This document shows positions 1 through 10,417 of a DNA stretch of 64,000 nucleotides, in pieces. A program made the position numbers and the translations under genes. The notes beneath the pieces were generated by a model. The model saw nothing but the letters and a program-made list of their open reading frames with translations. It was not told the origin of the DNA and did no database searches. Origin of the DNA: Branchiostoma belcheri (taxonomy: Eukaryota > Chordata > Leptocardii > Amphioxiformes > Branchiostomatidae); the NCBI RefSeq assembly GCF_001625305.1, contig NW_017802913.1, forward strand, positions 208,574-272,573. The letters are read 5' to 3'. Each line of letters begins with the position of its first letter. Position 1 is the stretch's first letter.

Positions 1-364
1 CTTCTTCCAGAACGAGAGCTTAAAAAAGTGTTGTCTGCTCTAGGGGCCGGGAGCACTAGGTTTCAGGTGCCAGAGAATTCTGCCTGTAGCCCCCCCCCTC
101 CCTGTTGATTTAGGGGTTGTACATTTCTTTTGTCTCTCTAACTTCCCCTTCCCACTAGCTTGTTTTGCGGTTTAAGGTATCCGTCAATGTGTAAATGTGT
201 CCCTAGTTGTGTTAGAGGTCGTGGAAAAGGGCTGAGGAGTACCATTTGCACGAGGTTCTTTGTACCTGTCTCTCCGATGTAGGTGTTGCTGCAATGGTTC
301 TCCTGACGTGATAGTGATGTTGGTTAATGGTTTTCGCTTCTATGTTTTCTTAGACTAATATTTA

Positions 365-545
365 TCAGTGTGGGTCGGTTTCAGCTTGTCATCCTTCTCT
401 GCCTACTCATGCTTTTCTGACATTTTTCGGTGTCACTGACGAAATGTAGTGGATGCCAGCTGAAACACCACGTCCAAAATTATGTCCAGTTGCTTGAGTA
501 ACTGTTCTGTTTTTTTGCGTATCTTATTACCTAGATAACCGATGT
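365..545 (+). repeat. Fragment of dispersed foldback-related family F
   Basis: This stretch carries the same ordered words as the large inverted repeat at 3544-3907 (TCACTGACGAAA, then AGCTGAAAC, then CCAGTTGCTTGAGTAACTG, then a T-run and GCGTATC-TTATTACCT). It diverges by many substitutions and has no opposing arm here. I read it as an older single-arm copy. The rest of the first kilobase holds no gene I can support. Confidence 0.6.
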
Positions 546-1136
546 ATGCAGAGGCGTCTGCTGAAAAAGTCACAACAAAATGTCCCAAGAACCGCCTGAC
601 TGATCGTCGTGCTTGTAAAGTGATAATTAGAATATTATGCAATTCAGGATCTAGTTTGACATGTCTATTTAAACATGCGACATATACAATTAAGAACAAG
701 ATGAACATCGTCAGATATTTATTATGTAAATGCATACTTACTGATGACACAGAAAATTTGACAGCGTTTTATATTTACATTTTTCCATGCAAAATTGCAC
801 GATTATCTGAATAATCTTTGTCCGATCATGTTTATACTTACTTAATTCAACGCGTCACTGATATGAATATTTGAAATGTATTGATCTCCACGTATGACGT
901 TTCCTTTATCTATTATCCTGGTACTCCTGATTTGCATAATTTGCACATTGTTTTGTTCTTGTCACCATTAAGAGAAATATCATGAACGCACATCCCTTGA
1001 TGCATTAATTTTTTTCAAAATTTGCAATGAAAGCACGACTGCAGTTTCAAGAAAGCCGCTATAAGGCCCAACCCACACCTATTTTACGCCATGGATACTT
1101 GTCGAAAGTTACTAGTTCGACTGTATTCAAACTTGT

Positions 1137-1184
1137 ATGTATGTATGTACGTATGTATGTATGTATGTATGTATGTATGTATGT
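1137..1184. repeat. (ATGT)n microsatellite
   Basis: About a dozen ATGT units with one ATGTACGT interruption. It produces spurious cysteine/methionine/tyrosine open frames on both strands. Confidence 0.9.
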
Positions 1185-1189
1185 GTCAC

Positions 1190-1440
1190 AGGGGAGATTG
1201 GAATCTAGGGGGATCCGGAATAGGGGAGATAGGGATTCCAATCTCCCCTAGGGGAGAAATCCCTATCTCCCCTAGGGGAGACTGGAATTCAAGTTGTTTT
1301 TTTTTCTGCAAAACTGGGAACTGAGTATCTGAATTCCAATCTCTTCTAGGAGGATTCTCCTAGGGGAGATAGGAATTCCAATTTGTCCTAGGACAAGTCG
1401 GAATTCTTACAGGACAATCTCCAATTTTAAAAGGAGAAAT
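1190..1440. repeat. Cluster of short palindromes built on TCCCCTAGGGGA
   Basis: GGGGAGAT, ATCTCCCC, CTCCCCTAGGGGAG and GGAATTCC-like words recur in both orientations within 250 bp, so the strand can fold in several alternative ways. No coding potential is seen. It could be a degraded inverted-repeat transposon or a slippage-grown palindromic repeat. Confidence 0.55.
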
Positions 1441-2394
1441 TCTGATTGCATCAAAATGCTTGGGAAAATAGACTGAGTTATTTCACACCTAAACTTTCAA
1501 TCAATTTCAACATAGGTAAGTGAATATGTAAATCAGACTCAGATATTTGCATCTGGCCATTGTGAGATAGTGACTCGAAAACCGGTTTTTCCAGTTTGAA
1601 AACTGAAACAAATCGATGATGATGTAATCTGTATTTAGAACACTTAGAACAACGTAACGTGCCATCAAACTTCTATTCTGACCAATCATTGGGCGTCGTT
1701 GTTATCTGGTCATTGTTCTACAGAGAGGAAACAATTTTACTGACCATAGTACACCACAGATGCTAAAATTGTTGGGCACTAGACAAGGCCAGTTGACCAA
1801 ACACCAAAAGTTCAGAAACTCTTAACAGAATGTTACAAATTTAAACCAGTTGTTCTGCGTTGTATAAAAAGGACTGGGTGAAGGGCTCAGGAGGATTTTT
1901 CCACACACGGGATAAGACGTGTTTTAGACCGACTAATATACGCTATCAAGGTCAGAACTTCAAGGGCCCGTGTAAGGAAATATATAACGAAAAGACTGAA
2001 AGATCAATGTAGGCCAGGTTCTTCAAATACATACGATCTAAATATTACATTTCTATGTCTGTTTGTTTGCGTGCGTGTGTGCATGCAGGATCTATAAAAT
2101 AAACCATAGTATCGAGCTTCTTGCTCAACGCATTTAGAGCTATGGGATGTGGGCAGATTTACCGGTTCTCCGATCAACAACGACACCTGATATATCACCT
2201 ATTGGATTAAATGAAAATGGTCCTTCGCCTGTTTCTCGATTGTTTTTGATTTGTGCTCACTTTTCCGGTAGGTGCGCTCATGGCAGTCAGACTGATAGAT
2301 GAGATAAAGATCGTTCCTGTCGTCGTTTTTTAATCGTATTTTATAAACACGTGTAAGCTGCGAGGTGTACCGAATGTGACAACATTTTATTTTG

Positions 2395-2790
2395 ATAGCG
2401 TGAACCGGATTCCAATAAAATCACATTAATGACGTCATAATGACGTACGGTCACATTTCGTCCATAATAGGACTATATAAAACTGTAATTGAGAACGAGA
2501 GGATCATCGGCAAATATCGCTTATGTAAATTAACATCTAATTTGCATAATTAATAAACGTAACTGGTTGAAATTTTATATTTGCCGCATTTGGAAGTTAA
2601 GTGAAGGTGAACATAATACAATTTATTCAAATCATAACCTCATTTGCATAACGAGCATTAGTATTCTTTTTTAAGATAATAATGTCATTGGGTGGAGAAT
2701 ATTATCAACTGATATGAATTATGCAAGTGAGGCTCTTATTTGCAAAATCAAACATTTGTAAAAAAATGTATAATTCATACCGAATCCCAA
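2395..2790 (+). repeat. Dispersed repeat family G (TTTGCATAATT-rich), copy 1
   Basis: Matches 53340-53650 in order and spacing: both contain TTGCCGCATTT, GAAGTTAAGTGAAGGTGA, CTCATTTGCATAA and TGTCATTGGGTGGAGAATA. It has no long frame. Unclassified non-coding interspersed repeat. The region from 1441 to 2394 shows nothing I can assign. Confidence 0.65.
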
Positions 2791-3543
2791 TGTTACGTTG
2801 GGACCTAAATATATAACTACGTACCGAAATTCAAACATGGCCGTCCATAGTATCGCGAGGTCTGGATACGAACACACAAATAACAGAAAACAGAACCTCA
2901 CTCTGGGGCTCTTGTACTCCAAACCCATGATTTTTCTAGAAACATTCGCAGGCACGGTTCTGATAGTCCGCGCGTTTCCAGAACCGTAACCATTTAATAC
3001 GTCCGTCTTCGTAGGAGGTATTAACCCTTGTCCTGCTGACATTTTTACACAATATTTTTCAATAGTTTCCTGTCTTAATCAGGTCATAGACTTTTTTTGC
3101 CCTGCTGCGGCATAGCTACTTCCGCATTCGTTGCGTTTCGCTGCGGTGTGATGCGTTACACAATAAGTCACCCCCAAGTTGCACCTATACAGGATGTTAT
3201 ATAGATGGTACTGTATGTGCAGAACAACAATTGTTGGGCTCCGCATGACAAGGGTTTTAAAATGAACAAACTAGGAAAGTTTTCTTGTTCAAAGACTGAC
3301 GTGTAGTTTACACACACAGGGTGTATACTGAGATCATGTTTAATGAAAATAAAACAACAGGAAATTTTTGTCTACTGTATACATGCTTTTCCAAAGACCG
3401 ACGGGACTTAAAAGGAACTGAAAAGACCAAACTATAGCAACAACCCAAGCTCCCATGAGTTGGCATTGCATTGACTTGATTGAGTTCCATGGAGCCTTAA
3501 AGATGGTGATATTCTATGGGTAGTCTCAATGACAATTATATTG

Positions 3544-3907
3544 CGCCAAAAAACAGTTACTCAAGCAACTGGATATGATTTTGAAAACGTCAGACGTTTC
3601 AGCTTGTATCCACTAGCTTTCGTCAGTGACTGAGAGACCAGAGGGGAAAGCAGGTTTATAAGCACAACCTATTGATTGATATGCAAATAAAGTGAAGACA
3701 AATTTTTTGGAAGTCGAAAAAGGAACAAAAGTCAGACAAGTCAAGACAAGATGATGCACTTTATTTGCATATCAATCAATAGGTTGTGCTTATAAACCTG
3801 CTTTCCCCTCTGGTCTCTCAGTCACTGACGAAAGCTAGTGGATACTAGCTGAAACGTCTGACGTTTTCAAAATCATATCCAGTTGCTTGAGTAACTGTTT
3901 TTTGGCG
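3544..3907. repeat. Near-perfect 151-bp inverted repeat (foldback element)
   Basis: The left arm (3544-3694) and right arm (3757-3907) are reverse complements with only about one mismatch that I can find (CAGCTTGTATCC against CAGCTAGTATCC). The spacer is 62 nt. The right side continues into an outer sequence (TTACCTGGATGTCTAACG) that the left side lacks. The near-identity of the arms implies recent formation or arm conversion. A transcript would form a long hairpin. Confidence 0.9.
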
Positions 3908-4320
3908 TATCGTATTACCTGGATGTCTAACGTTCATCGACGGACAATTATATTGATCTGTTGGTTATTGATGCATGTCATTTCACTGTTCATTAAGGTG
4001 ATACTAAAGTGACGTCTTTAGCAATAATCGCCGTAAGGCTATTCAATGTTAACATATGCTACCAATTGTCTCAATAATTGGCAATCAGCATTTCACACCA
4101 AACTTCCATATCTTAATTTAAATCAATAAAAAACGGCCCAGGGGAAGTAATAAAAGTAAGCTGTGATAGATTTCATGAAGAGGAATCTCGATTGCTTCCA
4201 TTTGTCATATTTATTGCTATTATCATCATCGGAGGAACCAAAGGTATATAGAGCAACATGCATTTATATTTCCTTTCATATCATGGTATAGTTGTATATA
4301 TATGCAGTTTGTGACCACGA

Positions 4321-4590
4321 TTGGTGTGTTGGTGTGTTTGGTGTGTGTGGTCATGTTTGGTGTGTGTGACCATGTTTGGTGTGTGTGTGACCATGTTTGG
4401 TGTGTGTGACCATGTTTGGTGTGTGTGACCATGTTTGATGTGTGTGACCATGTTTGGTATGTGTGACCATGTTTGGTGTGTGTGTGACCATGTTTGGTGT
4501 GTGTGACCATGTTTGGTGTGTGTGACCATGTTTGGTGTGTGTGACCATGTTTGGTGTGTGTGACGTGTGTGTGCTTATGTTTGGTGTATG
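4321..4590. repeat. 19-bp minisatellite, about 13 units
   Basis: The tandem unit is ACCATGTTTGGTGTGTGTG, with occasional 21-bp units (an extra TG) and few substitutions. It is read as a repetitive His/Thr/Lys frame on the minus strand, which has no other protein character, so I do not call a gene. Confidence 0.9.
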
Positions 4591-5086
4591 TGGTCATGAG
4601 TCATAAGTTTTTTTTCTATCTTTTCTCTTTTTTATCACCCAGGCCCTCTGGAAGAGTCCATTCTTGAAAGAAAAGGTGGCGTTTTTTTAAAATCCAATTT
4701 TGGACTCAAGTGACAATGAAAAAGACTGGTCTATAACATTACATTGGCGCTGCGGAAAGAGTCCATTCCTTTATAGGGGATAAACTTTAGACTTATCTCA
4801 TCCCGCTACGCTTTCTTCTGTCCAGATGTTACTGCCATTTTCTCGAGTAAATTGTTGAATGAAAAGTCAGGTAAACATTCAATATTGGAATAGGTGGTAG
4901 TTATATAAAGGATAAGTTATTTGTAAAAGTAATTTTGGACTGATCCATAACATAACTTAGGGCTTGCTGTAAGAGGAAACTCGGGAATAGGCGGGACAAC
5001 TTTTTTAAATTCACTTTTGGACTAGGCCTTAGGGTTATTATGAAATAAGTCAATTTCGTGTGAGGCGTTACTGGAAGGGTCTATTC

Positions 5087-5262
5087 ATCATCATCATCAT
5101 CATTCATCCTCCATAGTAGAGGTGGAGCATACAAAGTTAGCTCGCCACATCTGTTTGTTATACATCACTGAGAAAAGTTCATGTCCCTCCAAGCCAGTTT
5201 CAGTTTCAATAAGTTTCTTAACTGTTATGTTGGGCGTCCAACTCTTCTCTTCTCTTCTCTTC
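5087..5262. repeat. Short microsatellites: (ATC)n and (TCTCT)n
   Basis: An ATC run at about 5087-5103 and a TCTTC/TCTCT run at about 5230-5260. Between 4600 and 6480 there is otherwise no supportable gene. The frames there are short and lack family features. Confidence 0.8.
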
Positions 5263-6487
5263 TCTTCTCGTTCTATTCTTGAATACAGAGAACAATCTCT
5301 TTTAGTTGGTGTCAAACTGAGAAGGCTCCATTTCAGACTGTGACTTGGTAATACTGTAGTTCACTTTAGTTTGGAATGTTCTAATTTTTGATCAGTTCAT
5401 ATTTAGCGGCTTAAGTAATACCTGACCACTATGATATACTGCTGATATATAATGGCATTGGTTTGGCTGCATCAGTGTGGAGGCAGTTTAACGGTGGAAG
5501 GAGACAGAAGACAGGGCGATGAGGCTGTTGACACAAACTACTCTTTTATTGCTATAAAATGCTTATCGTTGTAAAATCTTCTGGGTTTATACAAATACCC
5601 GAAGTCTTGGTTATAGTGCAAACTTTTAATACAGCACAAGTTAAAGTAGACAATACTATCCATTCTCGATTATGAGTTGAAAACGAAGAACAAGGAAACT
5701 CACAACAAGACGAACAAACATCACAACTGTTACCATAGATCACTGACAGCTTTATGTACATATTGTTCAGTCCACATACATGTTTCTAAGTATTTTACCT
5801 ACATGTGCTAATGCTTTTTGCCGTCCTACAACAGTTGTGCCAATCTTTATGACTTTCGAACCTTGCATCTTCCTTTTGATACGTTCTATTCCCGTTTAGT
5901 AATATTGCTAAAGTTAACCTTCACGATGCCTCAGTTTTTATCACAGCATATAGGAGATACGGGACTACAGATAGGTGAATGACAATGGAAATACTGACGC
6001 ATCACCATTGGAAGCATCACATACCATATGAAGCAGGACGGGTATGAATTTGTCCCATGCAAAAAGCCGAAAACATTGGTCTAAAATGAAAAAATATCGT
6101 ATTTTCATTTTACATTGTACGTTTCATGAAATTTTTGGTAATGTTTGTAAGTATTAATTAAAAGTCTGCTTACATATCATGATCATGACATCGTGATGAC
6201 AAAAATCGTCCGATGGAGACTTATGCTCGTTTCTCGTTAAGATTTTATCCGTTGGACAATGTGTCGTCCGAATAAAAATTGACCCACAAACTGCAGTATT
6301 CTACTACGTTCCATGGTAGAGCAAACATATATGACATATAGAAGGATATCAGTAGATACCTTTATCTTCTTCGGTAGATATCAATAGATATATATCATCG
6401 ATAGATATTTATTATGAAAGCCTCATTTGCACAATCTATGAGAAACTGTAGCCATTCCATAGTGAATTTGGAAGTTATGTAGTTAGT

Positions 6488-6905
6488 AGAATATTCATCA
6501 ATCAGTGACTGTTTTTGAAAGGTAGAAACACGTACCTGAAAATATTTGATGTCGACTGTACATCTTGATCACGGAGTGACCTAGTCTCGCGAGAACATGA
6601 GACTTGTGCGGGTCTTCTGGCCTCCCCCGCCTCCTTGCGGAGTAGGGGTAAATAGGACTTGGACAGTGCCGACCTTCAGTGCGATTCGTCCCGGCACGTT
6701 CCAACTGGATGAGGACTGCTGCGAGCCTTACGGGATTCTTGGTCTATAATCTTAATGATGGCGGGGAGGCCAGAAGACCCGCACAAGTCTCGACCTTGTC
6801 TCGTGTTCTCGCGAGACTAGGTCACTCCTTATGATGTACAGTCGACATCGAAAATGTGTACGTGTTTTTACCTTTCAACAACAGACACTGACTGATGAAT
6901 ATTCT
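6488..6905. mobile_element. Inverted-repeat element D, copy 1
   Basis: Long imperfect terminal inverted repeats: AGAATATTCATCA at the left is matched by TGATGAATATTCT at the right. Inside these, GTGACCTAGTCTCGCGAGAA is matched by its reverse complement, and GGGTCTTCTGGCCTCC faces GGAGGCCAGAAGACCC. The middle still encodes a fragment with LERAGTNRTEG on the minus strand. Copy 2 is at 9303-9700. Likely a non-autonomous element that captured the 3' coding end of another retroelement (inference). Confidence 0.7.
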
Positions 6906-7417
6906 CTTAATCTTACATGACTGATTAGCCTCCTCAACAGAAGTTAAGTAAACTTTAAGGTAGATATGATTAGACATAAATCACAAAAATGATGGCTTCA
7001 TATCGTCCTTGGGCAAGTCTGTCACACTTTTGTTTTTAGGGTAGCGTAGATTATTTATACAGATAGAGGTCCTTATATGTATAATAAATTGACAACATTT
7101 ACAATTACGTCAGCTTTGAAAGTCAATATCTTTTAATGAAAGTTTGATTTACCTCTGAAGGACGTTTGCAACCTCTGTGAAGGGGGCATTGTTTGACGTC
7201 TTGAATGTATCTGTGCTTGTCTCTGTCCGTCTTTATTGCTGCAGTCACTGATTAACATAAGAAGCTACATTCCAGTAAAATCGCGATGGGAAACTGTTAC
7301 TAGTGTTAGTGAGGTCAAAGATCTCGGAAGTGGTGATTAATCATAAATCAAAATTCCTGTGATAATGTCTTAGCGCCAAAGTCAAGGTTACTAGCTGTGT
7401 GTGTTTCTGTATTTGTG

Positions 7418-7530
7418 AATGAATGAATGAATGAGACTTTATTTCTGTGTCGTGCGCTATCCCGCGCCCAGCCCGGGGCTTATGCGACACCGGTTCAATA
7501 AGTTATACACCGGTTCAATAAGTTATACAT
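7418..7530 (-). mobile_element. 3' tail of a minus-strand retroposon with (ATTC)n end
   Basis: On the minus strand the sequence ends AAATAAAGTCTCATTCATTC followed by further ATTC units, the tail style of LINE or SINE 3' ends. Two copies of CACCGGTTCAATAAGTTATA lie beside it. Only the tail is recognisable. Confidence 0.55.
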
Positions 7531-7536
7531 AAACAT

Positions 7537-7825
7537 TTGTGTGTGTGTGTGTTTGTTAGTGTATTTGTGTATGTGTGGTGTGTATTTGTGTGTGTTAGTG
7601 TATTTGTGTTTTTTGTGTGTGTGTGCGTGTCTGTGTTTGTGTATGTGTGTGCGTGTTTGCGTGTGTGTGTATTTGTGTGTGTGTGTGTGTGTCTTTGTGT
7701 GTGTGCGTGTGCGTGTTGGTGGGTGTGTATTTGTGTGTGTTAGTGTATTTGTGTGTGTGTGTGTACGTGTGTTTGTGTGTATTTATGTATTTATCTGTGT
7801 GTGTGTGTGTGTGTGTGTATGTGTT
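7537..7825. repeat. (TG)n-rich simple repeat
   Basis: Roughly 290 bp of TG/TTTG/TGCG units. The Cys/Val-rich frames across it are artefacts of the dinucleotide repeat. Confidence 0.95.
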
Positions 7826-9007
7826 TTGTCACAAAGTAACTTGAATAAACTCTACAGCATTGCAAATGAATTTCATTCAGGCAGCGGCGCTGAAAAAATA
7901 TGACGCCTTGAGACTGTGTATAAAACCTGGAAACACAGAGGTCCGCCATGTTTGTTTACATATTGTTAGTTTGTGATGGTACCACCTGTACTTGGTGTGG
8001 GCTGTTTAGCACCAGCCATAAATGTCAGAAATGGGATATAATTGCACGGGTATGTTAAAAAAAAGTAGGGGTGACAAACAGAAGATGTTTTTTTTTCAAA
8101 TTAACATATTTGATTTTTAGTAAACACGTTACATAATGCTCTTTTACGCGTTTTTTATGTTTTTTTTTGTACTGCAATTTTTTACGCCAGCCCAACGGCG
8201 TACAAATTCCGGTACAAAAAAGAAATCCCAATTAAAACGCATAAATGAGGCAAACAATAAGCCGAGACCTACACCTCTGGTTGCAGAGTAACGATCCTTG
8301 GCTTTGGGACGGCTAACTCTTGTTAGTGAGTGAGTGAGTGAGCAAGTAAGTTCTCACACCTTTTCCTATATGGCTTAATTTTTGCAAAGCTCAATTTTAC
8401 ACGTTGATGATTTGTAATCTTCAAGCTTGCATGTGAATGGAGTGGTGGTCAAATATTCTGTATTTTGTAAGCCGTTTTTTTTATATACTGTGGTTTGTAG
8501 GAAATAGGAAATTTAAGGAAATTTGAAATGGTGTTTCCTGGAATACGTCTATTACATGTGTCCAAGAATGTTGTTTGACCGAGTGGAGAGCAAACTGCGG
8601 AGCCTTTACTAGCAATGCACGGAGGCAACATTTAACAATATGGCGGCCTGCATGACTGACTGTCACCTAGACAAGCGACCTAATACGTAATCGGTTATTG
8701 TGACCAACAATTTTCATAAGATTCACTGTGGATTTACTGAGCTTTCCTGGGCGCCTGTTCAAATGCAACTGAAGTGATATACATGAAACGTGTTTTTATA
8801 ACAGACAGAAAGTTCTCATCATAGGAAACGATTGCCTGTTACGACTTCGATGTAGTGCCAACTCATGTGTCATTTTGGCGCATGAAGAATGGAGATCAGT
8901 CCTCCAAGCATAACGATTTCTTTCTGGGCGTGTCAATATCTATGCTGTCCGTTGAATTTATCGGGGACTTGATACCGCTGTCTTGGCTTCTCCGAGAGAC
9001 CCGACTG

Positions 9008-9107
9008 TCGCACAGCTTGGACGGTACAGCATCGCAGAGTCCCGACGGTACAGCATCGCACAGCTTTGAAGGTACAGCATCGCACAGCTTTGACGGTACA
9101 GCGTCGC
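9008..9107. repeat. 24-bp tandem repeat, about 4 units
   Basis: The unit is ACGGTACAGCATCGCACAGCTTTG with variants. The length is a multiple of three, so it yields in-frame repeats (DGTASHSF) in a 104-residue plus-strand frame starting at 8855. That frame has no other recognisable domain, so I do not call it a gene. Confidence 0.75.
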
Positions 9108-9302
9108 TTGTAGGGCAAGCCCCATCTGTCGACCTGAGGATAAAAATGTTTCTAAACAGTGAATTCTAGCAAGCATGCAACTGTCTGAGATTAACTGATC
9201 ATCAAGGGTGTTGGTTTTAATGTTGATATCCTTAGAAGATGGTACAGGAATATAAAAGTCTTATACTTTAGTCATTGCCACAATTGGGATAGTAGAAATT
9301 CA

Positions 9303-9700
9303 ATCTGTGACTTGTTTTGAAAGGAAGAAACACGTACGTCCTAATTTTCGATATCTACTGATCACGAAGTGACCTAGTCTCGCGAGAACACGAGACAAGG
9401 TCGAGACTTGTGGGTCTTCTGGCCTCCCCGCCATCATTAAGATTATACAACAAGAATCCCGTAAGGCTCATAGAATGATCAAAGAAGCCGTCCACACCCA
9501 GTTGGAACGTGCCGGGACGAATCGCAATGAAGGTTGGGAGCTGTATAAGTGCTATTTACCCCTACTCCGGAGTAGGACTTGGTCAGATACTAGGTCACTC
9601 CATGATCAAGACGTGCAGTAGACATCGATAGTTTGGAGGTATGACTTTCTACCTTAAAGTTGAACACAAGTCACTGATTGACTTCTGTTAATCCTACGTG
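9303..9700. mobile_element. Inverted-repeat element D, copy 2
   Basis: Shares with copy 1 (6488-6905) the order GAAACACGTAC, GTGACCTAGTCTCGCGAGAA, GTCTTCTGGCCTCC, a central coding remnant and ACTAGGTCACTCC. The plus strand at about 9440-9560 reads QESRKAHRMIKEAVHTQLER followed by AGTNRNEGWEL. This resembles the C-terminal 'REAI..R....NRDxG' tail seen in some reverse-transcriptase polyproteins (family memory, not searched). Flanking sequence downstream of both copies is also similar, so the true element may extend about 20-30 bp further. Confidence 0.65.
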
Positions 9701-9880
9701 ACTAATAAACCTCTTAAACACAATTGGAATGTTATTGTGAAGATTTCGTAATATATTTTATAAAGAGATACCTGCATGTAATCACTTGCAATTGCAAAAT
9801 GCACAAAATGATACAGAATGATCAAGGACCAAGTTGTCGTGCACAGTGAAGATAGCTTTAGGAAATTTCTGCGGACCTAC

Positions 9881-10417
9881 CCAACTTCTACCACTTCTAC
9901 TGCAGGCGGGCTGCGGTTCCTGCCATTCAGAAGGGTCATGGTGTGCTTGTCCTCTGCCGATAGTTTCATCTTATCCCTCCGATAATAGCACATAGAAAAA
10001 ACCACAACGTTGACCACCAACAGCGTTATTCCAACGGAGATCGTTATACTGAGTTCCCTGGAATGGGGCTTTTTTGTAGGTTTATTCTTACTGAAGATGT
10101 CATACGGGACTTTCCGGGGTTTCCATTCATCGCGACTGTCCACTGACTCCCCCGTGGGGCAGCTGAAAGGACCGAACGAGCTGCCCTCACCGCCCGGGAT
10201 GCCGCCGGTTGAGTTTCGGGGTTCGGATATTCTGGGAAGCCATTCCATCCAGAAAGCCACCTTCGCGGCACGGTAGTGGGAGCGGTCGTCTTTTGGCTTC
10301 ATTCCGATCGCGAAGTAGTGGCTGCCTCGCTGGTACCTGCGCCAGGTCAGTCCCTCGAACCTGTTTGTCTTTTGGTGCAGGAAAGCAGTTTCTTGTTTCT
10401 TGTGTTTGTTTGGGTTT
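9881..10417 (-). CDS. NLGN: Neuroligin anchor exon A3: ectodomain end, stalk, transmembrane segment
   Basis: A 537-bp exon with acceptor CAAACAG at 10418-10419 and donor GTAGGT at 9880-9875, phase 2 on both sides. It starts with the neuroligin continuation (T)GNPNKHKKQETAFL, then NRFEGLTWRRY and the block HYRAAKVAFWMEWLPRI. A Ser/Gly/Pro stalk follows, then SRELSIT, a hydrophobic span SVGITLLVVNVVVFSMCYY and a basic stop-transfer YYRRDK. It lies downstream of the only tail exon found (15536-15779), and no ectodomain exons lie between, so it is either an alternative exon using a tail exon outside the window or an orphan duplicate. Unspliced reading gives a TAG created by the donor. Closest in sequence to exon A1. 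Confidence 0.85.

Noticed and set aside
4226..4597. His/Thr-rich protein of 123 residues, or a CRISPR-like array
   Set aside because: It is a pure 19-bp tandem repeat with no spacers and no unique sequence; the frame follows from the repeat.
7537..7903. Cysteine/valine-rich membrane proteins
   Set aside because: All arise from a (TG)n tract in different frames.
8855..9169. Secreted or repeat protein with DGTASHSF units
   Set aside because: It consists of a 24-bp tandem repeat with no signal peptide, domain or splice sites.
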